From UBA965 sp964482795 (lineage in GTDB: Bacteria > Chloroflexota > Chloroflexia > Chloroflexales > Roseiflexaceae), in contig CAYZZI010000009.1 of assembly GCA_964482795.1 (NCBI GenBank), positions 1-64,000 of the forward strand: 64,000 nt of DNA. The letters run 5' to 3'. The notes under the pieces are model-generated. The model searched no databases and was not told where the DNA came from. It saw only the letters and a program-made list of their open reading frames with translations. Below are positions 51,070 through 58,714 of this stretch, piece by piece. Position 1 is the stretch's first letter. Each line of letters opens with the position of its first letter. A program made the translations under genes and the position numbers.

Positions 51070-51605
51070 TGGTTGTCCTCACTCCGACCGTCATCCTCGC
51101 ACTCCTGCTCGTGGCTGGCGCAACATTTATCACGGCACGGCGCATTCAAATGCGCGTTGGGATTCCCTGGAGTCACGACATTCGCGCTGACGCCGAGGGG
51201 GCACTTCCGCAGGTGCCATTAATGGTTGACGACACGCTCCAGTTGGTTGGCAAACCCGACTACGTGATCCGCCGGGGCGACTTTCTGATTCCCGTGGAAG
51301 TCAAGCCGTTACGCCGAGCCAAACGACCTCACACCTCAGATATTTATCAGTTGATGGCGTATTGCCTCCTTATTGAGCAAACCTATGGAAAACAACCGCC
51401 GTATGGACTGCTACGCTACGCCAATCACACCTTTCGTATTGACTATGACGACGATATGGCCGATACTGTGCGTGAAATCGTCGGTCAAATGCATGAACTC
51501 CACGATGCTCCAGACGTCGCACGTAACCACAACTCAGTGACTCGTTGTCGGAGTTGCGGGTTTTGGCGTCAATGTGATCAATCACTGTTCTACGAAGAGG
51601 AATGA
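51069..51605 (+). CDS. Membrane-anchored Cas4/RecB-like PD-(D/E)XK nuclease (second half)
   Basis: 178 residues. A membrane helix (MVVLTPTVILALLLVAGATF) is followed by a PD-(D/E)XK core: the Asp in VGKPDYVI, then IPVEVKPLRRAK (E-x-K), the QxxxY motif in SDIYQLMAYCLLIEQTYG, and a C-terminal Cys cluster RCRSCGFWRQCDQ. Together with the Cys of the preceding gene this could complete the four-Cys iron-sulfur site of Cas4. No CRISPR array or cas gene is nearby, so a DNA-repair or DNA-uptake role at the membrane is more likely than adaptation; neither is shown. Confidence 0.75.
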   Translation: MVVLTPTVILALLLVAGATFITARRIQMRVGIPWSHDIRADAEGALPQVPLMVDDTLQLVGKPDYVIRRGDFLIPVEVKPLRRAKRPHTSDIYQLMAYCLLIEQTYGKQPPYGLLRYANHTFRIDYDDDMADTVREIVGQMHELHDAPDVARNHNSVTRCRSCGFWRQCDQSLFYEEE

Positions 51606-51609
51606 CTGC

Positions 51610-51915
51610 ATGCTGCCACCTATTCGCCTCGACCAGCTTGACGCCAACACCATGCGCACCACCGTGGCTCTTGCAATTACTGCCCATCTGCAAGGCACAG
51701 CCTCGCTCAATGAACTCTCGGCCTGGGCGCTGAAGTTCTTTCATACTATCAATCAAATCGACGACGATATCGACGACGATGACGATGATGCCATCACACG
51801 CACTATTGACGCTGATCTCCTGGCAATTCTTGATGAACTACTCTTTGCCGATCAACCAAGTCTGGCTCCCAACGACGCCACGCTACGCCAATGGGTCACA
51901 CAATTGACCGCATAA
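51610..51915 (+). CDS. Acidic protein of unknown function
   Basis: 101 residues. The middle has a strong run of Asp (about residues 54-63, DDDIDDDDDD) between two helical stretches. It starts 4 bases after the nuclease gene with AGAGGA 8 bases upstream, so it is in the same operon. The acidic run could mimic DNA and bind the nuclease, but that is speculative. Confidence 0.6.
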   Translation: MLPPIRLDQLDANTMRTTVALAITAHLQGTASLNELSAWALKFFHTINQIDDDIDDDDDDAITRTIDADLLAILDELLFADQPSLAPNDATLRQWVTQLTA

Positions 51916-51962
51916 CCCAACCCACCACCGATTCACAAACGTGTATGCTGCATCAATAACAA

Positions 51963-51995
51963 CACACCGCTCGTTGCATGGCAACGAGCGGTGTG
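51963..51995. terminator. 15-bp hairpin between convergent genes, no U-tract
   Basis: Arms 51963-51977 and 51981-51995, loop ATG. Shared by the nuclease operon and the leftward GerMN gene. Confidence 0.65.
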
Positions 51996-52018
51996 TGATG
52001 CGCTGATACGTCGTGCGC

Positions 52019-53209
52019 TTATTCGGGATTAATAATGCGTTTGGCAAATGGACCAGCGAACTCGTTACCCCATTTGGTGGCAAGCGATGCACCGTCAACA
52101 AGCACTTGGACGCGCTTAATGGCCGGAATTGATGTCAACGATTCTACCATGGTCCGCACCGCACCAGCACGATCAGTGGCATCAGCAAAGGACGCTGTCA
52201 CATCAACGATGGCCAAGTCTCCTTCAATTCGCACACTACGAAGCTGTGTACCAACAGGAATAACTTGCTTGAGCACATCAGCAAAAGGGCCAGCTCCTCC
52301 CAGTAATCCTTGGACGTGTGCTGTCGCTACATCGTTGGTTTTGGCAATGACTTTACTGATTGGCACATCATGACGCCCATCCGCTGACACAAAGTAGAGT
52401 GTTACTACGGTGGCATCAGCAATCGTCACATTATCTGGATTCCACACATTTATCAGTGGTCGCTCTGATGGCACTCCTGGTTCGGCTGGTAGTTCTCCAC
52501 CGTTAATCAAAAACTTGACGCGCTTAATGGTATCAAACTGCGTCAGCGTCAATGCAATCGCATTGAATCCGCGCACATCGCCGACTGCAGTAGGACGACG
52601 GTCGAGGTCAACCATTGCTACACCATCCTTGATGACCAACGAATTTACCTTGATGTCAGGCACGATAATGCGCGTCAACCCATTTCGTGGCCCTTCAATC
52701 AACGCATTCAGTGACGCTCCAGCCACGCGTTTGGCCACCACATTCACCGTGCGTTGTACCGGAACCAAAAGCCGCCCGCTACTATCCGCAAAGTAGAGTT
52801 GCAGCGCCATATCCTTGCTATCTGGCGTGGTTGTCGCTGCTGATTCAGCCGTAGCAGTGGCTGCGGCAACTTGGGATGTCGCCGTGGCCACCACAATTTC
52901 GACGGTGGCGGTCGGTGCGACTGGCACACTGGTTGGCTCAGGTGTCGCCGTTGCAACCACAACAATGGCCTCCGCTGTTGGTGCGGTGGTCGGTAGTGGT
53001 TCAAATGTCGGTGCAATGGTCGGCATTTGGAGTGATGGGTCGTCAGTAGTCCCTGATAATTGGTTGCCTGCGTAGACATACACTACGACCGCAACGAACA
53101 AAATGCCCAAAAATAGTCCGTACACCGCTGTTGGAATGCTTGATTGCGCCGCATTTTTCCGACGGCGCGTCGGCGTACTTCGCTGGTCATCACGAGGATT
53201 CTGGCGCAT
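52019..53209 (-). CDS. Two-domain GerMN protein, membrane-anchored
   Basis: 396 residues from ATG 53209. A basic N-terminus (RRRKNAA) and a single membrane helix (VYGLFLGILFVAVVVYVYAG) are followed by a Pro/Thr/Ala/Val-rich linker and two GerMN domains: about residues 165-275 (LQLYFADSSGRLLVPVQR; AMVDLDRRP) and about 280-390 (VTLYFVSADGRHDVPI; AIVDVTASF). GerMN domains are found in spore-germination and envelope proteins. ATG 53293 is also in frame; GGAG 7 bases before 53209 favours the shorter protein. Confidence 0.85.
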   Translation of the reverse strand: MRQNPRDDQRSTPTRRRKNAAQSSIPTAVYGLFLGILFVAVVVYVYAGNQLSGTTDDPSLQMPTIAPTFEPLPTTAPTAEAIVVVATATPEPTSVPVAPTATVEIVVATATSQVAAATATAESAATTTPDSKDMALQLYFADSSGRLLVPVQRTVNVVAKRVAGASLNALIEGPRNGLTRIIVPDIKVNSLVIKDGVAMVDLDRRPTAVGDVRGFNAIALTLTQFDTIKRVKFLINGGELPAEPGVPSERPLINVWNPDNVTIADATVVTLYFVSADGRHDVPISKVIAKTNDVATAHVQGLLGGAGPFADVLKQVIPVGTQLRSVRIEGDLAIVDVTASFADATDRAGAVRTMVESLTSIPAIKRVQVLVDGASLATKWGNEFAGPFAKRIINPE

Positions 53210-53573
53210 ATCTTTGCTCCGTCGTTGTGACGATGCACCAGGCAGTAGCGTGGCGCGCTCATCGTCATCTTTTGTCGCATTTACACTTCCCATGTATAAT
53301 GGACATTGAGTATGAAACTGTGAAAGACAGTAACTCGACTGGTCAACAGGGATTTGCATGGCGTCACCACTGACGTGGCAACGATGCTCTGCTGACGGCG
53401 TAGAAAAGCGCACCGCGCGATTCTGCCGTAGTCCAACATACGGACAATATGGCTTTCGCTCAGGCATACCTAGCTCCATTGACCTTCTGTTTGGTCTCAC
53501 ATGAGTAATATACTATATAATGTAGTTTTTATGCAATAGTTGGTTGATGCTGGGCACTGATGAAAGAAGCGAC
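53210..53573. other. Intergenic region, GerMN / phosphoesterase
   Basis: 364 bases between divergent genes. The right end holds the phosphoesterase promoter. If GerMN starts at 53293 the gap is 280 bases. A 24-codon frame at 53298 lacks a ribosome binding site. I see no RNA gene. Confidence 0.5.
53491..53521 (+). promoter_or_regulatory. Probable promoter of the phosphoesterase-rsmD-coaD operon
   Basis: TTGGTC (53491-53496), 19-base spacer, TATAAT (53516-53521), 53 bases before the start codon. Confidence 0.55.
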
Positions 53574-54317
53574 ATGCGGGTATTGATTGTATCTGATATC
53601 CATTCCAATCTCGTTGCACTCGAGGCGGTTCTCCGCGAGGCTGCGGGGTCATACGATGCGGTATGGAATCTCGGTGACACAATCGGATACGGCCCACGTC
53701 CAAACGAGTGCATGGCAGTTATCCAATCGCTCCCGACGACCAGCATTGCTGGGAATCATGATTTGGCGTGCATTGGCAGTAACACGGTCAACATCGCTGA
53801 ATTCAACAACGATGCACGTATTGCCAACATCTGGAATGGGCGCCAACTCAAATCGAGCTACAAGCAATTTCTCAATCAGTTACCGCTCGCACGCTCAATA
53901 GACGAACGGGTATACATCGTGCACGGGAGCCCCAAGGATCCGGTATGGGAGTACTTATTACGACCACACCAGGCCGAGGACAACTGGCAGGCCATACCCC
54001 ATCAGATTTGCTTTGTGGGGCACTCGCATGTACAGATATATATACGGCGTAACATAGACGGGAGCATTTCTGGCCCGATAATGCCAACGCCTGGAGAAGT
54101 CATGCTACTCGATAATGACGAACGCTATTTCATCAATCCGGGGAGTGTTGGGCAGCCGCGCGACGGCGATCCTCGTGCGGCATATGCCATTCTTGACACC
54201 AGTGCGCAACACATCACCTTCGGGCGTGTGGCATATGATATTGCGAGCACGCAACAACAGATGCTCGAGCACAATTTACCACTGATGTTAATCCGCCGAT
54301 TACAATTTGGACGGTAA
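53574..54317 (+). CDS. Metallophosphoesterase (calcineurin-like, YfcE/MJ0936 type)
   Basis: 247 residues. Metal ligands: MRVLIVSDIHSNLVALEAV, AVWNLGDTIGYGPRPNEC, TSIAGNHDLAC, YIVHGSP and CFVGHSHVQIYI, ending with FINPGSVGQPRDGDPRAAYA. This is a complete set for a two-metal phosphodiesterase or phosphatase. ATG 53574 chosen from the family start MRVLIVSDIHS. It is 2 bases before rsmD. Substrate unknown. Confidence 0.92.
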   Translation: MRVLIVSDIHSNLVALEAVLREAAGSYDAVWNLGDTIGYGPRPNECMAVIQSLPTTSIAGNHDLACIGSNTVNIAEFNNDARIANIWNGRQLKSSYKQFLNQLPLARSIDERVYIVHGSPKDPVWEYLLRPHQAEDNWQAIPHQICFVGHSHVQIYIRRNIDGSISGPIMPTPGEVMLLDNDERYFINPGSVGQPRDGDPRAAYAILDTSAQHITFGRVAYDIASTQQQMLEHNLPLMLIRRLQFGR

Positions 54318-54319
54318 CT

Positions 54320-54892
54320 ATGCGGGTCATTACCGGTACGGCCAAAGGGCATCACCTGAAAGCGCCCAAGGGGTCAGGGACACGTCCCATGTTGGACAGC
54401 GTCAAAGGCTCGTTGTTCGCCATTCTCGAGGGATATGGTGTCATCCATGGGCGCATGTTAGATTTGTATGCGGGGACAGGTTCAATTGGCATCGAGGCAT
54501 TGTCACGCGGTGTTGCGTGGGCTGATTTTGTCGAGCAAAAGGCCAACGTGTGTGCCATCATCAAGGAAAACTTAACGCATACGAAGCTAGCAAGTCGTGC
54601 CAAGGTCTATCAACAACCTGTACAACGCTTTGTGACTCAACATCAACACGGTGAGCCGTATCAACTTATCATGATGGATCCACCGTATGCAGACCCCAAG
54701 ATTCACGAGACATTGATACTGGTCGCTCAGGCAAATTTGTTGGTGCCAGGTGGCATTTTGATTGTTGGTCATTCGATTCATGTGGAATTCGACGCAACCT
54801 ATGGACCACTGCACCGATGTGAATTTCGCCGCTTTGGTGGTTCGTGTTACACCCTTTTTGAAATGCCCGAAGCGGATGGAGGCACATCATGA
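54320..54892 (+). CDS. rsmD: 16S rRNA (guanine966-N2)-methyltransferase
   Basis: 190 residues. MRVITGTAKGHHLKAPKGSG and TRPMLDSVKGSLFAIL, then the SAM motif MLDLYAGTGSIGIEALSRG and the catalytic DPPY in IMMDPPYADP. Methylates 16S rRNA in the 30S head. Overlaps coaD by 4 bases (ATGA), a conserved gene pair. Confidence 0.95.
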   Translation: MRVITGTAKGHHLKAPKGSGTRPMLDSVKGSLFAILEGYGVIHGRMLDLYAGTGSIGIEALSRGVAWADFVEQKANVCAIIKENLTHTKLASRAKVYQQPVQRFVTQHQHGEPYQLIMMDPPYADPKIHETLILVAQANLLVPGGILIVGHSIHVEFDATYGPLHRCEFRRFGGSCYTLFEMPEADGGTS

Positions 54893-55383
54893 GGATTGCA
54901 GTATATCCTGGGAGTTTTGATCCAGTTACAAACGGGCACCTCGATATCGCCGAACGCGCCGCACGCGTTTTTGATACGATTGTGATGGCAGTCTTTGACC
55001 GTCCCAACAAAAATCTCCTCTTCCCCACTGCAGACCGCGTCACGTTTTTGCGTGAGGCCACTGCGGGAATGCCCAAAATCAAAGTAGAGACGTATAGTTC
55101 GTTGACCGTTGATTTTGCCCGTAGCGTCGGTGCACAGGTCATCGTACGTGGTCTTCGTGCTGCTGACGACTTCGAAACGGAGTTTCAGATGGCCCAAATA
55201 AACCAACGCCTTGCACCTGACATTGATTTGGTATACTTTATGGCAAGTCACCAGTACACGTACTTTAGTTCGACTCGTGTACGCGAACTCGCATCACTTG
55301 GTGCGGATGTATCGTGGTTGGTGCCACCGAATGTTGCAACTGCACTGCAGCGTGTGTATGCCGACCGACGGCATGGAGGCTAA
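54889..55383 (+). CDS. coaD: Phosphopantetheine adenylyltransferase
   Basis: 164 residues. Makes dephospho-CoA from 4'-phosphopantetheine and ATP. HxGH-type motif in AVYPGSFDPVTNGHLDIAERA, RGLRAADDFETEFQMAQINQ, and the C-terminal YFSSTRVRELASLG. Follows rsmD with a 4-base overlap and precedes a coiled-coil gene by 5 bases. Confidence 0.96.
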   Translation: MRIAVYPGSFDPVTNGHLDIAERAARVFDTIVMAVFDRPNKNLLFPTADRVTFLREATAGMPKIKVETYSSLTVDFARSVGAQVIVRGLRAADDFETEFQMAQINQRLAPDIDLVYFMASHQYTYFSSTRVRELASLGADVSWLVPPNVATALQRVYADRRHGG

Positions 55384-55388
55384 ACGCC

Positions 55389-55802
55389 ATGAAACTCGAT
55401 GATCTGATTAATGAACTCGAAGAGATTATTAACGAGTCGCAACACATTCCGTTGACACAGCTCGTGGTGCTCGAAGAGCGACAACTCTTCGATATCATTG
55501 ACCGCATTCGATCGGCTGTGCATACGGCGAAACCACAACGTAGCGAAAACACTGGCATGACGCAACAAATGCGTGAGCAGGGGCTCCTTACCGCCGCCGA
55601 CCTTGAGCGAAGTCGCATCATCGAAGCAGCACATGCCGAAGCCGACGAAATCCGAGCTGGTGCTGATGAGTATGCGCGTGAAGTCCTCGAAGATCTCTAC
55701 ACACGGCTCGACCGCACCATGTTGAGCGTAAAAAGCGGATTACTCGAGCTCGAACGCCTACAACAAGCCCGACAATCTGACCCCGACGAACAGATTGGTT
55801 GA
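55389..55802 (+). CDS. Coiled-coil protein of unknown function (DivIVA/F0-b-like)
   Basis: 137 residues, almost entirely helical with heptad-like repeats: MKLDDLINELEEIINESQ, then AADLERSRIIEAAHAEADEI and REVLEDLYTRLDRTMLSV. The Ala/Glu-rich part resembles DivIVA and ATP-synthase b-subunit coiled coils, but no signature is complete. ATG 55389 follows coaD by 5 bases. Similar genes sit at this position in other Chloroflexota as far as I recall. The -35 of the next promoter lies over its stop codon. Confidence 0.72.
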   Translation: MKLDDLINELEEIINESQHIPLTQLVVLEERQLFDIIDRIRSAVHTAKPQRSENTGMTQQMREQGLLTAADLERSRIIEAAHAEADEIRAGADEYAREVLEDLYTRLDRTMLSVKSGLLELERLQQARQSDPDEQIG

Positions 55803-55827
55803 CATCACCATTCATCTACACTATAAT
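55799..55827 (+). promoter_or_regulatory. Consensus promoter of the DUF177-rpmF-fabHD operon
   Basis: TTGACA (55799-55804), exactly 17 bases, TATAAT (55822-55827): a full match to the sigma-70 consensus. The -35 covers the stop codon of the previous gene. ATGCGTCGCAT (55840-55850) is a small palindrome just after the expected start of transcription. Confidence 0.88.
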
Positions 55828-55861
55828 GCTAATTCGGGATGCGTCGCATTAGGTGATTACG

Positions 55862-56428
55862 ATGGCGAAACACAAACACTCTCCTCTCACCTTCAATGTG
55901 GCTCAACTACTCCGCGAAGAAGTTGGTTCGCGGCGGCATCACGAGTTCACTGAAGAGGTCCTTCCTCTGCACGAACGTGAGTCGCTCCGCAACATCGCCG
56001 GCACGGCGCGCTTTACGCGCACACCAGCTGGTGTGTATGTGGAATCAACCGTGACCGGAGTCATTCATTGTGACTGTATGCGCTGTCTGCAGCCAGCCCG
56101 CGTAGCAATCACAGTGACCTTTACCGAGGAATACGTTGCATCAGTTGATGTGACCACAGGAGCCAATCTCGTCAAGCATGTTGACGATGATGAAGATGAC
56201 GATCGATTCTTTATTGATGAGCATCACCTCCTCGACCTTGGAGTAGCACTGCGCGAATACGCGTTGCTCGAATTACCGATGCGGCCACTTTGCAAGAGTG
56301 ATTGTCGCGGGTTATGTGCCGGATGTGGTGTCGACCTCAACGTCGAGACCTGTCGTTGTCATCAAGAGCCTGTTGATGAACGATTTGCCGCTCTCAAAGC
56401 GCTTCTCGATTCATCAGAGTCACAGTAA
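55862..56428 (+). CDS. DUF177/YceD family protein
   Basis: 188 residues from ATG 55862 (AGGTGA 5 bases upstream). YceD proteins are linked to 23S rRNA or large-subunit accumulation and usually precede rpmF, as here. Conserved Cys pair CDCMRCLQPARV and a C-terminal Cys-rich end (LCKSDCRGLCAGCGVDLN) that may bind zinc. An acidic stretch (DDDEDDDRFF) lies between them. Located 23 bases before rpmF. Confidence 0.9.
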   Translation: MAKHKHSPLTFNVAQLLREEVGSRRHHEFTEEVLPLHERESLRNIAGTARFTRTPAGVYVESTVTGVIHCDCMRCLQPARVAITVTFTEEYVASVDVTTGANLVKHVDDDEDDDRFFIDEHHLLDLGVALREYALLELPMRPLCKSDCRGLCAGCGVDLNVETCRCHQEPVDERFAALKALLDSSESQ

Positions 56429-56451
56429 GCCAACAAGAATGGAGTTTTCTC

Positions 56452-56646
56452 GTGGGAGCAGCACCAAAAACCAAAGTTTCACGTCATCGCCGCGGCAATC
56501 GTCGCCAGCATCAGCGCTTGACTGCCCCAACCTTGGTGCAGTGCAGCACATGTGGCCAGCTGATGCGCGCCCATCATGTCTGCAAGTCATGCGGGTACTA
56601 TCGCCAACGCCAAGTAGTTGTGAAGAGCACCGGCGCCGAGGCCTAG
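56452..56646 (+). CDS. rpmF: Ribosomal protein bL32
   Basis: 64 residues, GTG start. Basic N-terminus (APKTKVSRHRRGNRRQHQR) and a zinc ribbon with two CxxC pairs (CSTCGQLMRAHHVCKSCGYY). Operon with DUF177 upstream. A 14-bp hairpin follows. Confidence 0.95.
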   Translation: MGAAPKTKVSRHRRGNRRQHQRLTAPTLVQCSTCGQLMRAHHVCKSCGYYRQRQVVVKSTGAEA

Positions 56647-56670
56647 TGATTATTGTGCATGGGTAATTTG

Positions 56671-56709
56671 ACCGGTGTTCGTGGCATATGTGTGTCCACG
56701 AACACCGGT
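56671..56709 (+). terminator. 14-bp hairpin between rpmF and fabH, no U-tract
   Basis: Arms 56671-56684 and 56696-56709, 11-base loop. It lies 25 bases before fabH and may reduce but not stop read-through. Confidence 0.6.
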
Positions 56710-56734
56710 TCGGATTTAGAAGGCGAATGGTGCC

Positions 56735-57730
56735 ATGAGTGTCTATGCTGCCATAACAGGCTGGGGCATGGGTGTCCCTGTCAACATTGTCACCAACGAC
56801 GACATCGCCAAGATTGTCGATACATCAGACGAGTGGATTCAAACACGCACCGGAATTCGTGAGCGACGTATCATCAGTGGCAACGAATCGACTTCAACCT
56901 TGGCATCAGCTGCAGGGCGCGATGCGATGAACATGGCTGGCGTCACTCCTGCCGACATTGACATGGTGATTGTTGCCACCTTCACACCAGACCGACCATT
57001 GCCGGCGACGGCATGTCAGGTACAAGCCGCACTCGGGCTGAACCGTGCGGCCGCATTTGATATCGCAGCCGCGTGTAGTGGCTTCGTCTATGGTCTCACA
57101 GTTGCTACGAGTTTGATTCAGACCGGCATGGCCAAGCGCATTTTGTTGTGTGCCGTTGATGTGCTCAGCCACGTCGTCAACTGGCAAGACCGGAACACGT
57201 GTGTACTCTTCGGCGATGGAGCTGGGGCCGTCGTCCTCGAAGCAACGAACCAGCCGTATGGACTCCTATCGTCGGTTCTTGGTGCGGATGGGCGCCGTGA
57301 AGATCTCCTAATGATCGAAGCCGGCGGGACATGTATGCCACTGCGCGATGAACTCCAAAACGACCCACGCCGCTTTTTGACCATGAATGGACGAGAAGTA
57401 TTCAAATTAGCCGTGCGTGGCATGGAAGAATCTTCGATGGCTGCGCTCACCAAGGCGCACATGACCCTTGATCAAATCAACATGGTCGTACCACATCAGG
57501 CGAATCGTCGCATCATCGAAGCCATCGCAGAGCGCCTGAATCTCCCCATAGAGCAATTTTTTATCAACCTAGATCGTTACGGCAACACATCCGCTGGCAC
57601 CATCCCGATTGCATTGACTGAGGCGGCCAGCAGTGGTGTGCTCAAACAAGATGACTACATCCTTTTGACCGCCTTTGGCGGCGGTCTGACCTGGGGATCG
57701 GCTGTGGTTCGTTGGGGCAAGCCATCATAA
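56735..57730 (+). CDS. fabH: 3-oxoacyl-ACP synthase III (KAS III)
   Basis: 331 residues. Starts fatty acid synthesis by condensing acyl-CoA with malonyl-ACP. Catalytic Cys114 in AFDIAAACSGFVYGL, His in VVPHQANRRIIEAIAERL and Asn in LDRYGNTSAGTIPIAL, the Cys-His-Asn triad. plsX, often just upstream in other bacteria, is absent. 20 bases before fabD. Confidence 0.96.
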   Translation: MSVYAAITGWGMGVPVNIVTNDDIAKIVDTSDEWIQTRTGIRERRIISGNESTSTLASAAGRDAMNMAGVTPADIDMVIVATFTPDRPLPATACQVQAALGLNRAAAFDIAAACSGFVYGLTVATSLIQTGMAKRILLCAVDVLSHVVNWQDRNTCVLFGDGAGAVVLEATNQPYGLLSSVLGADGRREDLLMIEAGGTCMPLRDELQNDPRRFLTMNGREVFKLAVRGMEESSMAALTKAHMTLDQINMVVPHQANRRIIEAIAERLNLPIEQFFINLDRYGNTSAGTIPIALTEAASSGVLKQDDYILLTAFGGGLTWGSAVVRWGKPS

Positions 57731-57750
57731 CAACACGAGGAAGATGACAG

Positions 57751-58686
57751 ATGACGCGCGCATTCGTTTTTCCAGGACAAGGGGCACAAATCGTAGGCAT
57801 GGGTCGAGATTTGGCGCAACAGAACAGTGCGGCCCGTGAACTCTTTGCCATTGCCGATGCGGCCCTCGGTTGGTCGATCAGTGATGTCTGCTTCCATGGT
57901 CCCGAAGATGCACTTACCGCCACCGAAAACACGCAACCCGCCTTGGTGGCAACCTCACTTGCGGTGCTGGCAGCGCTCGCCGGTGGCGTCGACAACATTG
58001 TGCACTTTAGCTGCCAACACGCCGTCGCTGTCGCTGGTCATAGCTTGGGTGAGTACAGTGCGTTAGCAGCTGCAGGCAGCCTTTCACCGACCGATGCCAT
58101 CAGCCTGGTGCGTCGCCGCGGTGAACTGATGGCCGCCGCACGGAGTGGTGGTATGGCCGCCGTCATCGGGCTCGACGACGCCACCATCGATGCCATCTGC
58201 GCACGCGTCAGTACTGCTGATGCCGCCGTCGTCGTGGCCAACTACAATTCACCTGGGCAAACAGTTATTAGTGGCGCACAGAGTGCTATTGATGCGGCGA
58301 GTGTGGCACTCAAAGAGGCTGGAGCCAAACGCGTCCTCCCACTCAGAGTCAGTGCGGCGTTCCACTCACCACTCATGTATGACGCCGCCCAAGCGCTCCA
58401 GCGGCATGTGGAGTTGTACACGATCAACACACCACAGATACCGGTTATCTCCAATGTTACGGGGCGACCACTCCTCGATGCAGACACAGTTCGTGCTGAG
58501 CTCCCGGCGCAAGTGAATTCTGCCGTACGCTGGGTGAGTAGCATCGAATATCTGCACCAAAGCGGTGTCGACCATTTCGTTGAAATCGGCGCAGGCACGG
58601 TGCTGGCTGGATTAATCAAACGCATTGCACCAGACGCAACAGTAACGTCAATCGGCGATGTTGCTTCGTTGGCACAATTTGCCTAG
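57751..58686 (+). CDS. fabD: Malonyl-CoA:ACP transacylase
   Basis: 311 residues. Loads malonyl onto ACP. Catalytic Ser98 in VAVAGHSLGEYSALAAAG; N-terminal FPGQGAQIVGMG; later SAAFHSPLM with the His partner. Last gene of the operon; acpP and fabG are not in this window. Confidence 0.96.
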   Translation: MTRAFVFPGQGAQIVGMGRDLAQQNSAARELFAIADAALGWSISDVCFHGPEDALTATENTQPALVATSLAVLAALAGGVDNIVHFSCQHAVAVAGHSLGEYSALAAAGSLSPTDAISLVRRRGELMAAARSGGMAAVIGLDDATIDAICARVSTADAAVVVANYNSPGQTVISGAQSAIDAASVALKEAGAKRVLPLRVSAAFHSPLMYDAAQALQRHVELYTINTPQIPVISNVTGRPLLDADTVRAELPAQVNSAVRWVSSIEYLHQSGVDHFVEIGAGTVLAGLIKRIAPDATVTSIGDVASLAQFA

Positions 58687-58714
58687 TTAATACCACGGAG
58701 CGCACGCACACCCC

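Noticed and set aside
50788..51605. CRISPR-Cas locus (because of the Cas4-like pair)
   Set aside because: No cas1, cas2 or repeat-spacer array anywhere in the window.
53298..53372. 24-codon frame in the GerMN/phosphoesterase gap
   Set aside because: No ribosome binding site and no promoter at the right distance on that strand.
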